Source of the DNA: Plasmodium malariae
Lineage: Eukaryota > Apicomplexa > Aconoidasida > Haemosporida > Plasmodiidae
NCBI RefSeq assembly: GCF_900090045.1
Contig: NW_021638288.1
Location: forward strand, 1 to 64,000
Direction of reading: 5' to 3'
Length of the DNA: 64,000 bases
Part shown: positions 39,697 to 52,407 of the stretch, in pieces
Position numbering within the stretch: position 1 is the first letter of the stretch
Layout of the letters: the number at the start of each line of letters is the position of its first letter
The notes under the pieces: model-generated
Seen by the model: only the letters and a program-made list of their open reading frames with translations
The model's database searches: none
What the model was told of the DNA's origin: nothing
Position numbers and translations under genes: made by a program

Positions 39697-40507
39697 TTAC
39701 TTATATTTATTTATAGTTCTATATTTTTTAATTTTTCTACAGGTATAAATAATGCCTAATACAATAGATAAGTATATCGCGAATGCAAAACCTAAAAAAA
39801 TTATATAGACGAGATAAGAATACGTACTTCCTGAATTAATTATTTGTTTTGACTTAGACACTAATCTTGAATATACTAAAGCTACCAATAAAAATATATA
39901 GGCAGGAATTAATAATAATTTTATCTTCTTTCTATTTATGGCTGTACACTTTTCCCAATTGTTCATTTCTTCGTTATTCTTTATTTTGTCAATGGAATGT
40001 AATACGCTGAATATTTGTTTTTCACAAAATACATCCGCTCTACTAGATAACGAAGAATTACTACTTCTATGCACTTTATGCCATTTTTCTCTTTTTAATT
40101 CACTTTCTTTTAATTCTTTGTTTTGTGATAATATATCTTGTTTATTTTTAGATATATGTTCTTCATCTAGCACTTTATTATATAGTCCATCAAAATTTCT
40201 ATTCACTGAATGATGTGCTAACTGTCGATTAGTAGTTAAGTTTAAATCTCTATATAACTTATACTTCTCATCCAATAACCCATTGCAGCTCTTCTAAAAA
40301 AAAAAAAGTAAACATATTATTTATAAGAACATATGTTTCTATGCTAAGAAAATGTTATTTTTAAAGATAAAATATTCAATAACAAAAAATAAAGTATTAT
40401 ACGAAATATTATTATAATACCAAATCATTGTTATAACGAATTATCCAAAATAAAAGAGTAAATATAAAGATTTTAATAAAAATGATGGAATTGAAATTTT
40501 TTTTCAT
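39697..40507 (-). CDS. Exported-type two-transmembrane protein, 227 aa, unknown function
   Basis: Exon 1 is 40421-40507 (29 codons, MKKNFNSIIFIKIFIFTLLF, signal-like), the intron 40294-40420 (donor GTATTATA, acceptor TAG after an A-rich run), exon 2 39697-40293; phase 0, fully open. Exon 2 begins KSCNGLLDEKYKL. Codon 23 of exon 2 starts RQLAH (residues 52-56), at the position where relatives have RLLAK or RLLNE, so it is a degenerate PEXEL-like box. The middle is charged (KNKQDILSQNKELKESELKR; SSNSSLSSRADVFCEKQ). TM1 is at about residues 154-173 (LLLIPAYIFLLVALVY) and TM2 at about 188-212 (YSYLVYIIFLGFAFAIYLSI), with a basic tail CRKIKKYRTINKYK. It resembles fam-l and fam-m in plan but lacks their central blocks; I treat it as a separate exported-protein family member. 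Nothing suggests that it is broken. Confidence 0.87.
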
Positions 40508-43500
40508 TGTATATATTATTAATTTTATTATATATTAACTAATACAAAAAATAACTATAGTTTTATATATTGAAAATGATAAAAGAAGCCATTCATATTT
40601 TATTTTTTTTTCATTTATTTAATTTATTTTAAATTTTATAAAATGAATTATTATATATATACTTCATTTATTTTTCACAAACAAATAAGAATTTTAAAAT
40701 TTAGAACAATTTTAATATAGATTATTATAGAAATAAAATTGAATAAAAATAAATGATAATTGTACATAATATTTTAATTAATTATTTAATAGCAAAGAGA
40801 TTAAATTTTTTTTTATAAATTAGTTTAAAAAAAAATATATAATACGAAGAAAATTATTAAGATGATATGAAAACAAATATTATTTATTCAGTGATAACAT
40901 TTTTTCATTCATACAAAAGAAAGAACTGTACGTAGAAAATGTATACTAATATATATTCACACAATAATTATGAATTTTTGTGTTCCTTCTAAGAAATAAT
41001 TCTTATTTTATACATTTTTTTTTGTATTACTTCACCTTCTACAGTTAAATAAATTGATTGTTGTTACCGTAAAAATAATAGAAAAAAAATATGAAGATAG
41101 GAAAAAATATTTTTATTTTATAGTATATTCATTATTATTTAACTACAATTTTTTCTTATATAAATTTTTATATATTAATAAAATAAAATTTTTAGTTATT
41201 AAAAAGTCTATGAAATTATGTATATATTTTTAAAAGTACCATAATAATTATTCTATTTTTGTATAATAATTTTTACAATTGTAAAATTTGTATCTAACTC
41301 CAAATGAAATTTATTTCTATCTAGTGTAAATTTTAAAAAATGTACAAATTAGCTTTTTTTTTTTTTTTTTTCTTTTAAAAATGTAAAGAAATATATATTT
41401 TGAAAAATATTTATATATCAGAAAAAAAACAAAATGAAGATAAAAATAAAATTAGCATATAAAACAATTTTGTGCAATCCAATAATTTCAGAAATATTTG
41501 TAGCAATTTAATATTACAAATAAAAGTAACATTAGCAATATAATTTTGGGATATACAAAAGAATAAATAAAAAATTTGAAAATTGGTATATGAAAGATTT
41601 AGTAATTTCTTTGATGAAAATATATAGAAATAACTTATATTGTATTGTTTTTTTATAAATAAATAAATTACAAATATGTTTTTAAACCACATGAATGTTT
41701 AAAATTTTTATATAATAAAAATATATCTTAATATAAGAAAGGTATTTTATATTTTATTTTTTTTATTCTTTTTACATTACAATACAGCTACTAATAAAAA
41801 AAGAATTATTATAAACAAAATAATATTAAAACCGATTATAAAAAAAAAAAAATATAAAGTAGAATTATAAAATATATATATAATTTTCATGGAAGAAATG
41901 TTTCATTAAAATATAATAATAATGAATAATAACAAAAAAAAAAAATATATACTTTCAATTAAAAATCTCACTGCATCATATTTATTTTTTGAATACAATA
42001 TTTTTCAAATATGAGGGTCTTATTTTCTTAATTTCTATGTACTCTTCTACAAGAAAAATATATGTATGTGTTATATAATTGATTAAATAATACTATTTAA
42101 TATTCATGTAAATATTATTACTAAAACATGTATTAATATTATATTTTCACGCTCATTTGAATCTATAAAGAACCAAATTTAATAATGAAAATTACTCTAA
42201 AAACAGCTGCATTTGAACCTTATATATTACGCTTATTTAGTTGAACATTCTAAAAAAAATATAGTAACATTTTTTATATATTTTATTAAAACTTCTCTAA
42301 AAAAGACAAATAGTACTACGTACTTATAAATTACCAAAAAATTTAGTTCAATTTTTCACTTTCATTTTTTTTTTAAATTATCTTAATTTATTGAAGAAAT
42401 TACCAGTTATTTCAAACTATATGTATATTTTGATATCCTTAAAATGATGTTAACAATATAGACTATATATTTATAAATAAGATCGAAAAATATAACATAG
42501 GTATATATATTTATCTACTTATCATTCCATTATTTCACAAAAGAACATATTGATTCTCATTACACTTAGTGAAAAATTTCATTTATATAGATATATAATA
42601 CATTTTTATAAGCGTATAACCATAAAAAATCAAAGATAAAAAAAGGAATAAATTACGAAACAATATCTATTAATATACAAGTTCATTTTATTAATTAATT
42701 TAAAATTTTAATGTTGTAAAAATAAAAAATATATAATGTATATTAATAAATTTTCAATATATATATATTTAATTCATTCTACTAAAATTGAACTAACACT
42801 ACAGTTAAGCATAATAATAGTATAGTAAATGTTTTTAAGTCCTAATTTAATTTTAAATATTTAGAAACACTAATTCGTTAAACTATTATGAATAATATAT
42901 ATATAAAAAACATTATTTTATCATATATTTATAACTTCACATAAGATTTCAAAAAAAAAAAAAAGAGGCAAGTATATATAAAAAATAATTTTACAACAAA
43001 TATATTTCATGATGCATTTCTCGTAAAATATAATTTACAGAAAAATAATTAAGTTTCTTATATTTAAAAAAATAAAACACTTATATCTATAAAAATACAG
43101 CAAAATACATGACTGTAGTCCCATTAAATACAAAACAAGACACATTTATTTTTAATATAAAATATACAACACATTTTCCTAATTAACTAAAAATGATAAT
43201 AATATATGAAAGGATAATGTTATGAATGTAGTATTTCTTGTAATTGAACTATATATGAGCACACGACTTCAATAAAATTATATGTACTTTCCTTTTAGAT
43301 ATATTAATTTTAACGCAAATTTATTTTTTATAAATATCTATTTAAATATACAAATACATTTATTAAGAAAAAATAATTAATTATGCTGAAAAAAAATCTT
43401 AAAATATAAAATGCAAGGTATTAAAACATTTTAATTTACCAAAACAACTAAGTCATAATTTCTTACTTTGTTTATCAAAAAGATCACGAGAATCGATGTA

Positions 43501-43605
43501 CAAAAATAAAAAAATAATAAAGTGTAGGAACCTTTAATAAGTATATAACTAAATATGGTACTCTTATTATTCCACACTAGAAATGATTTTATAAAAGGAG
43601 ACATA
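40508..43605. other. AT-rich intergenic block, 3.1 kb
   Basis: Contains an 18-base T run (41354-41371) and several A runs. The frame at 41411-41692 (-) is translated filler (I, Y, F, L, N, K) without leader exon or motifs. The frame at 43431-43649 (-) overlaps the end of the fam-l pseudogene in another frame and is not a gene. Confidence 0.55.
41354..41371. repeat. Poly(T) tract, 18 bases
   Basis: Uninterrupted run of 18 T residues in intergenic DNA. Confidence 0.9.
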
Positions 43606-44637
43606 TTATTTACTACATATTTTACTTTTTCTGCACTTAATTTTTTCATATTTCTTAGCGTTTTTATGATAATGAAAAACGCACCATATAATTGTGATAC
43701 CTAATATAACGAACGGTACCATATATATTAAAATACGGAACACTTGACCTAATATGCACGCATCAGTAACTGTTGTACCACTGCACAACATACATGTTGG
43801 CCAAGAATCCAAAATTTCCGAGTACTTCCAAAAATCAGTTATCTTTTTCAACACACTTACAAGTGTATATAATTCTCCCTCATTCTCATTCACTAATTTT
43901 TCTAAATGAGTTTTTTTCAAACCGAAGTAAGACAATAAACAATCTTTATCTGATAAACCTAGTGCTAATTCTACTATGAATACTATCAAGAAAAACAAAA
44001 ACAGCAAGGAAGGTAAAAGAACCTGTAGTTCTCACTTTTTAAATATTATTTTTTCATAAATCCTATCACTCACTGCTTTGTTATTTTTAATAACATTCGT
44101 ATAGTCAAGTTCTTTAAATATTTTTTTCTTTAAATGAGCATATTATTTTGTTTCAAATAAACAAAATTTATTTTTTGTATCCTTTTTGTTCTCACTAGCA
44201 TAATTTAATGTATTTCTGTACGTTTGTTTTTTCTTTTTCATAATGCCTTTTTTATTATAATATATATCTTTTTTTTCTCACGCTTCTTTATGTGGTATAT
44301 CTTCTATAAAATCTCTAATAAATGTATCATTATATCTCTTTCATTCTGCTAATAATCTACAATTTCTTATACCTAATTTTCTAATAAGGATGCATTTCTT
44401 CCCCCAATATATATTATACATACACTTAAAAAACGAAGATAGCATGTGTAATTTAAAGATAAATGCTACCAACATAAAAAAATATTATTAATAAACATAA
44501 TAAATGAAATATAGGAATATGTAAAATATGGTTAAATAATATTTTTATACCGAATCATTGTTAGAATGGCATATCCAAGTTAAAAGGATAAACACAAAAA
44601 TTTTAATAAATAAAAATATCGTAATATTTTGTTTCTT
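43606..44637 (-). pseudogene. fam-l exported protein, pseudogene
   Basis: Exon 1 (44551-44637) keeps 29 codons of leader (ITIFLFIKIFVFILLTWICH) but the start is AAG where ATG is expected. The intron (44425-44550) has donor GTATAAAA. Exon 2 from 44424 has the PEXEL at codon 23 as RLLAE, which here is a full RxLxE, followed at once by TGA. Further in-frame stops: TGA after DIPHKEA, TAA within ETK-stop-YAHLKKKIFKELDY, and TGA in KIIFKK-stop-ELQ. After the last stop the frame is open for 133 codons (43606-44007), with TM1 (PSLLFLFFLIVFIVELALGL), a cysteine-containing loop, TM2 (RILIYMVPFVILGITIIW) and the tail YHKNAKKYEKIKCRK, running a few residues past the usual end. All lesions are substitutions in one frame, with no shift needed. 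Non-functional, with an export motif that was canonical before decay. Confidence 0.85.
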
Positions 44638-47600
44638 GTTGTATAATCTTAATAATGTAACATATTAATTATATAATCAGTTAACAATAATAAAATACAC
44701 TGTTAATGACAAAAAACAATATAATTATTTATTTAACTATTTTCTATTTTCATATTAACGAAATAAAATATATATAACTCTAGTTTTTTTACAACGAATT
44801 GACTGAAAATTAACTTTAGAAATATAATATAAAATTTTTATCTTAATGTTATATACGAAAAACTAAAATTTACTAAAATAATATAAATTGAAATATTGAA
44901 AAATATTCAAAATACATTATTTATTTATTTAATATAACAAGTTAATTAAATAACTTGTTTTTTGATTACTTTTAGAATAAAATATGTATATTTATGTATC
45001 ATTTTATAATTTTTTGCTGTATTTCCTTGTTACAGTGTAGATAATTGAAATAATACACTGCTATGCATATTGATAAAATAATTTCTAATATTTAAAATGT
45101 TTTCTTATTAATACTTATTATATACATTATACTTGGAAAAATATTTTATAGCTAATATAATATTGATTATTATAACAAAATTATAATATTAATAATAAAT
45201 GTAGAAAATAATACTACTTTAATTTTATGTATTATATTATTTATAGCATTTACATTAGTTAGTACATGGGCATTTTCATTCTTATATTATCTTTTATATA
45301 TTTTAAAAAACTTTTTACTAATATACTACATATCATAAGTTTAAATAAATGTTTCATGTGTATAGAAAGAGTGATTTTTTATTTTTCTATAATTATTCTT
45401 GAAAATTATAATTTTTATTAAAGTTTAAATTATATGATTATTTCCAAAAAGAATGCTTGTAAATGAATGTATCTAATTACTACTCCTTTTAATTAAATGT
45501 ATATATATATATAAGCATTAAAAAATAAAAAAATTAAAACTTGTATAATATGTGCAAATATCAGAATAACCTAAATTATAAAATAGGTTTATATAATTTT
45601 ATGAACAATAAAAATAAAAAAAATTATTGTTTCATTCATTTGCTTTAGTATATATATTATAGCAATATTTATAAAATATAATTAAACCAAAATTACTTAT
45701 ATAAAAAATAAATTAATAAATATTGGTATCCTACTACTTATTGGAAAAGAAGAGTACTACACAAAATTAATAATTCCATACTTTTAATTACTACTAAAAT
45801 TAAATTATCATGTATATATATTGACTATTTTTTAGAAATAGCCCGAGAACTGACCTTTGAAAAATAAATTAAAAAGTAATATTATACTTATGCATTGCAT
45901 ATGAAAAAAATTCTTATTTTTTTACTTTTATTTTATTAAAAAAAATATAAATTATATATACTAAAGATTTACTAATAGTTTATATAAATTCTATGTATAT
46001 TTACATATTCCTAAAATAAAATAAAAACTTAAAATATTTATAGAAAACATTAAGATATATCTTCAATGCATAAATATATACCTATACATGATGAAACTGT
46101 TGTATAAAATATATTTTTGTTTTATTTTTTTTTAATGTCGATTTAAATTTTTGTAGATATATGTCACATTTTTTGAAATTCACTTCTATACGTATATAAA
46201 AAAAAGGATTTGTGCATACTATCTTTTAATATGTGATTAAATTTGATTCATTTATTTAATATTTTAATGACATAATAATTAAAAAACATTATACTATATT
46301 TACATATAAATTTTCAGTTTAATATAAATTTAATTAAATATTTTAATTATTAATTAACACAATAATAAAGAACAATAACAAAGGGATAATTATTTTTAAT
46401 TTTTCATTTAACTGTAATGATATATAATCCCAATTTAGAAAATAATTATAGATGATATATATTTTAAATGCCTATTCTTTCAATATTTATAAATTCATTC
46501 TTTTATGATGCAAAAAAACAAAATTTATGATAGATATATTTAAAGGGTAAATCCAAATTAGTGGTTTTATAATTTTATACTTAATAATTATAAATAGAAT
46601 CTAATAATTACTATATAATTTATATAAATATATTTTATTTATTATTACTAAAAGTAAATTTTTTAAAAATAAGAGTTCATTTATTTTCGTTATTTTCTAT
46701 TTATATTTTTTCCAAAAATAAAAAAAATTTATATCTTCGACAAAATATGTATATTTAAAAGAAAAAAAAATATAAAAAGTGAACATTGTATACAAACACC
46801 TTTAATAATTATGATAATTTAAAAGAATTTTAAATAAAATTACCTACGATATAAGATATCATCGTTACGAAATGTTAAGGATAATATATTATAATTTAGA
46901 TAAATATTCGATATATAGTTTTTTTCCTTGAAAATTCTATAAATGAAAGAAGCATTCGTTTATATTTTATTTATATGTAAATTATTACTACACAAAATAA
47001 TATATTGTATTAAAAATATGATACAAATCTAAATAAAATAAATTAACATTTTATGAAATAAACATAAAAAAAAAAATATTATATATTTAATGTATTTTTT
47101 ATTATGCAATAGTAAATTCTTATTAATATGACAAATTATATTACTGTTCTAAAAAATAAATTATAAATTAAGATAAAAATCATATTATATTTTTAATTAT
47201 ACCATGTGTTTCATACTATCCTGTGGCACTGACATTAAAATAAGATAATTATTTTTTTTATTTTATGCTTTTATATACATGTTGGATATATATTTATATA
47301 TATTATAAATATAATGTATTTGGAAACATAATCGTTTCATAACCATAACATATTCCATTATTTCACTTCCTCTTAATTTTCGAATATTACAAATTTCCAT
47401 TTCTACAAAAAAATATAAATGCGTATTTTAATTAATAGTTCTGTATATTATGAGAAATACATAATGATACGAATTATTTATAAATATAACTTTTTATTTA
47501 ATAAATGATTTTCGTATACTGATGTAACTAATTGAAATATTTATTTTTAGCAAAACTTATTTTTTCCTATATATTTTTTTATTTTTATATCCAATAAAAT

Positions 47601-48202
47601 TATTCGCCGCATTTTAAATTAATTGCTCATATTTATCCAAATATACGTATCATATATAAATAATTTAAGCTTATTCTCGATATATTTAAGTTATTACTAA
47701 ATAAATATATATATCATAATGATTATTAAATACATACATAATATATAAAACATCATTTATGCATTTTAAAAAAATACTATATAAAAAAAATAGGAAGATA
47801 ATATATCAGAATATATTAAATTTTATAATTCACATTAATCATCTTACGGTATATCAAAACATTTAATTATATCTTGGTGATTTTATAATGGTTACATATT
47901 TCCTGAATATACATCTACGGTGTATTATTCGTAAAAGTACTATATATTGTTTTAAATTATGTAATAAATGACTTTTTGCTGAAATATATTATGCATAAAA
48001 ATAAATCTAACTCTTCTTTTGATTACATCCTATTTTAAAGCTATAGTAAAATTATGTGAATGTTACATGGCATATACTAGCAAAAATTAAAACTTTATAA
48101 AATGTCTTTTTGAAACAAAGAGAAGGGATTAATAATATCAAAAGTGCTTCAGCAAGTAATAATTGTAAATCGCATAAATGTATTTTATTATAAACATTTT
48201 AA
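44638..48202. other. AT-rich intergenic block, 3.6 kb
   Basis: No supported gene. A short plus-strand open piece near 48100-48190 (around REGINNIKSASASNNCKSHK) is protein-like but has no start, splice or family signal. The rest is A/T runs and TA repeats. Confidence 0.5.
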
Positions 48203-48901
48203 TTAAATTTTGGTCTTTTTTATTTTTATCTTTATAGCACGGTACATCCAATGCACAATTCTAAAAATATATTTGCTGAAGGATTTTAAAGTATAACTTA
48301 TTTCTTCAGTAATAAATCTATTCCGATTTACAGCCATTAATTTATGTTTTAATTTTTTATATTTTTATTTAAGTTTTTCCTTATATATTTTAATTTAATT
48401 AGTCCTATATTCTTTAAATTATTATTTCATATTATCTTTTCTAATGTAGGTTTATTTTCCTATTTATTTTTTTTTGCTTTTCTTCGTTTTCTTTATTTCC
48501 ATATTAATCATATTCTGATGTCTTCTTGTTCAAAATTGCATTTTTTGCTTCATTTTCCCTCATGTATTTTTCTATTAAAATAAAATTTTTGTAATCTATT
48601 GAATAGTTCCTATTGTTCCTCTGGTTTATCGTTTTTCTAATCTGGAAATAAAAATAAGACTTAAAAATATATTTTATAAATTCATAATGTGTTTAACCTC
48701 ATAATAAGAAAATTGTGCTCACACAAATTAAGCAAACAACAGCAAAAAAAAAAAAAAAAAAAATAATAAACAAAAAGAAAAAAACCAAGTATAAATATTT
48801 TAATTATACTATATCATATTATTATTACAGTGACAACTTCATATACAATGGACAAATTAATAAATTTTTATGATGAGAAGGAACTTAATTTTTTTTTTCG
48901 T
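48203..48901 (-). pseudogene. Relic of a two-exon exported-type gene, family not recognised
   Basis: The leader-exon signature is visible at about 48816-48901: ACG (in place of ATG) followed by KKKIKFLLIIKI, then stops. A good acceptor (TATTTCCAG) at 48642-48650 opens a frame of 54 codons from 48641 (IRKTINQRNNRNYSIDYKNF, then YMRENEAKNAILNKKTSEYD), ended by TAA and further stops. The last 50 or so codons before TAA at 48203-48205 are open again in a frame reading KLMAVNRNRFITEEISYTL and FRIVHWMYRAIKIKIKK. RNYSIDYKN sits roughly where fam genes have RNYRLLAKYK. A 20-base A run lies in the presumed intron. The order leader, intron, polar exon matches neighbouring exported genes, but the C-terminal sequence matches none of them and no TM is evident. 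Confident that it is debris of a gene; not confident of the family. Confidence 0.55.
48744..48763. repeat. Poly(A) tract, 20 bases
   Basis: Run of 20 A residues inside the presumed intron of the relic gene at 48203-48901. Confidence 0.9.
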
Positions 48902-51601
48902 GACATTTTTCCATATTACACATAAATTTAGTATAAAAGAAACTGTTCATTATAATGATCATAATTCTATTTAAATAAAAGTTTCTATTTAAACTCTTCT
49001 AACATTTTAATCATATATTTTAGTTTATAGATATTAATTATTTAACTATACATATATATATATGTACACATTGTGTTTTAAATGATAATATAAAGAAGAA
49101 AAATACAATAATTATATAGTAATATTTCTTTATATTTTTACTTAATATCCTCTTAATATATTTTTAGTATAATCTATATAAATTAGGGTAGTAACCAATC
49201 CAAAATTTACTAGAAAGTTTATTTTTCTATAATACATAATTTCTGGAATAAAAAAATTACCTTTATACATAAAAAATAAAAAACATAGATAAAAAAAAAT
49301 TCAGCTAAAATTAAAAAATATATATTTTAAAAATTTTATTTTCATGTCTATTTCGTTTTGTTTTGTTTTATTTTTTTTCAGAAATAAACCATGATTATTG
49401 AAATACAAGGATATCACTATTTCTACTGATATTTGATGTAACTATAGTATAATGTTATAACTCCTCTACAAACAAAATGTTTAATCCTTCGAAATAATAC
49501 AACAAAACAATATATTCTACTTATTTCTGATGTAAATACTATATGGAATACTCATATTTTTAAAGAATATTTATATGATAAACAATATTAAATTATTTAA
49601 TACACATATTAATCATTTCTATTTTATATATTTTAAATATCATACGATCATAATAAAAGATTTCTTCTTAGATGTCTATTTTAGAAATCAAGTATAATTG
49701 TATCCATATTATTATTTTCTTCTTTGTTTTATTTTATTTTATTTTATTTTTTTCTTTATAAATAAAGAAATATATGCACATACATAAAACTATGAATTTT
49801 AGTTTTTTTAATATTAAACTAATTATTCTATAATTAACAAATACATAAACTTAATAAAATAATGTAAAATGGAAAGCGTAGAATAATTAAAAAATTAACA
49901 ATGACACTTATTCTTTTTTTTTCTTTTTACTTCTATACAAAGATAAGTACTTTCACTATAAATTTCTTTAATAAAAAAGAATTGATATTAATTTGTTATA
50001 TATAATATCAAATATTTTATTTACATTTTTTTATTAATTATATATATATATAAATATATAATATAAATATAAAGTAAAATGGGAAAAATTCTTTTAGTTT
50101 TTTTTTTTTATCGTGAACATGCCTTCAGCATCACATTACATATAACAGCACAATTATAAATTTTTTTTGTTCTTTTATTTTGAAGCCTTCTTAATTTAAC
50201 TTTATAAAATTTTATTTTAAAATTTTTTTTATAAATTATAAATATTATTTTATATACGTTATAGTAAACATATATCAAAAGCTAAAAACAAATAATAATA
50301 AATAAATAAAATATTTCATATAAATCCAAAATAAAACCCTTTCATTATACTCTTTTTTTTTTTTCTGCTAATTTTCATCTTATCTAGTAAAAAATCATTA
50401 TTCAAAGATTTTGTTGTAATACATTTAAACAATATGGCACTTTACTAATATTTTTGAATGTAGTCTTCGAAATGAAAAAATAAATATAATATTAATTAAG
50501 AGAAAAAAAATAACCTTAGTGCATAAAAAAAAATATCTTGAAATAAAAAAAAATAATGTGCGCAAATAATACTAGTAAAATGTTAAAAATTAAAATGTAT
50601 ACTTTTAATAATCAAATTTTAATTTAATTATTATTGCTTTTAATTTATCTTATATTATTTATTATTGAAGCTTTTATAAGATAAGGTATAATAACCACTC
50701 AAATATTATTGTTTTAATATAAATTTTTATAACTATATTATTGGAATTATTGATTTAAAATATAAATGTACATCATCCGCATAAGTTACAGCAAGATTGA
50801 AGTTATAATAAATAAAATTTTCATATATCTTATATAATGTAAAAATATAACTATGTATATATAAAATAATAATATTTTTTATCAACTAAGCATTTAATAA
50901 TTATGCTATATCAAATTATATCAAAATATAATACTATATATAATATAAATGTAAGTATAATATATTATAATTTTGTTACTGCTATACATATTCCTTCTCT
51001 TTTTTAATTAATAATTTTTATAAAAAATATTTTCAAAAATAATTACAAGATAGTAGATAATTTCTAAAAAAATATTACATTATATTTTTTAACTATAGAT
51101 CTAAATATAACTTTTCTAAAAATATTTTCTGAATATATTCTAATACATATTTTATTTCTAGAATTTTTTCTCGTATTATATCCTCATTAAAGCAATATTT
51201 TATCAATATATATTATGTATATAAATATATAATTGTTTTTCGAAATGAAATTTTGTTTGGTAAATTATAATATTAACACAATTATTTCGGTAATGTGCTC
51301 ATTAAATAGTTTTTTATTTGTTTTATTTGAATAATATTAATTAATAGTATTTTAATTATAGCTTTTACGAAAATATTTTTTTTAATTATAACTTTTTTAT
51401 TGTACTTCATTAAATACTACATTTATATTTATTTTAAAAAAAATTTAAAGAATTGTTGTATAGACAATATATAAAATAATTGAGTCATGTTCTAAGTTAT
51501 TCATGTACTTATTTTTTTTGAAAAATATTAAATATATCTACTAAAATATTATATAAGCTTTTACAACTTTAAAAATATCTATTATATAACAAAATACACA
51601 A
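48902..51601. other. AT-rich intergenic block, 2.7 kb
   Basis: No supported gene. Contains four tandem ATTTT units (49731-49750) and several T runs. It separates a minus-strand relic from a plus-strand gene, so promoters for both directions would lie here. Confidence 0.55.
49731..49750. repeat. (ATTTT)4 microsatellite
   Basis: Four perfect ATTTT units in intergenic DNA, followed by a T run. Confidence 0.85.
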
Positions 51602-52407
51602 ATGATCATTTTTTTTATTAGAGCCTTTATTTTTTCCTGTCTAATATGGATATTCAAATATTCTGACGAGGTATCATAGCTATTATACTTAAATTTTTTC
51701 CTTTTTTTTTTTATTTTATGTTTTTACATGAGAGGAATATTTTATTCATATAATATATAAATATATATTTTTTTAATATGAACTTATAGTCAAATATCTG
51801 CGATAAAACTCGGAACAAGAAATTGAACATAAATAACATATTAAATATTAAATATAGCAGATTGTTAAGCAGTGAAATAAGAGCATTTCTGGAAGATAAA
51901 CATAAATGTTTAAAAGAAAAAATATATGATTTAAAAGGAAAAAGTACTGCATCATTTGAAAAAAAACCATATGCATTAAAGCAATATAACTTTTTTCAAG
52001 AAGAAGATAATGAATCAATATACAATGATACATATCAAGAAGAATTGAATTATTTTATGCCACGTAAAAAACCTCAAAATCTTGGAGATTTTAACGTTAA
52101 ACATAATTTAAAAGAAAAATCTTTTACAGTAAAACATTATAATAATATTCAGAACAATAAAAACCTACACAAATCTTCAAAAAAGTTATACTCAGAGAAT
52201 GATTCATCTTCAGACCTCATCAACTCAAGTAATAAACGTAATTGTAATATTATTAAAGATAAAATTAATGATATTCTAAACATTCAGTAAAAACATCCAG
52301 TAAAATATGCAATTTGGTATGCCCTTTTTATGCTTATATTAATACTGTTTTTGCCGTTAGTTTATTGTTTAGGTTTTTTTTATAGTATCCGAGAATGCCT
52401 AAAATAA
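51602..52407 (+). pseudogene. Exported-type single-TM protein, interrupted by one in-frame stop
   Basis: Exon 1 is 51602-51670 (23 codons, MIIFFIRAFIFSCLIW, signal-like), the intron 51671-51789 (donor GTATCATA, acceptor TATAG), exon 2 from 51790 in phase 0. Exon 2 is open for 166 codons: SNICDKTRNKK, then SRLLSSEIRAF with an RxL core 24 codons after the junction (a PEXEL-like box with Ser as fifth residue), followed by a hydrophilic Lys/Asn/Ser-rich region (KKPYALKQYNFFQEEDN; SSSDLINSSNKRN). TAA at 52288-52290 ends it. The same frame continues at once with KHPVKYAIW, a hydrophobic helix (YALFMLILILFLPLVYCL) and a short tail FYSIRECLK to TAA 52405-52407. The TM was therefore lost through a single nonsense change; the shortened product (189 aa) could in principle still be made as a soluble protein. 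Family not recognised. It lies on the opposite strand to most fam genes here. Confidence 0.75.

Noticed and set aside
39938..40213. Plus-strand frame of 91 codons
   Set aside because: Lies wholly antisense within the intact two-TM gene at 39697-40507.
43431..43649. Minus-strand frame of 72 codons
   Set aside because: Overlaps the 3' end of the fam-l pseudogene in a different frame; no leader exon or motif.
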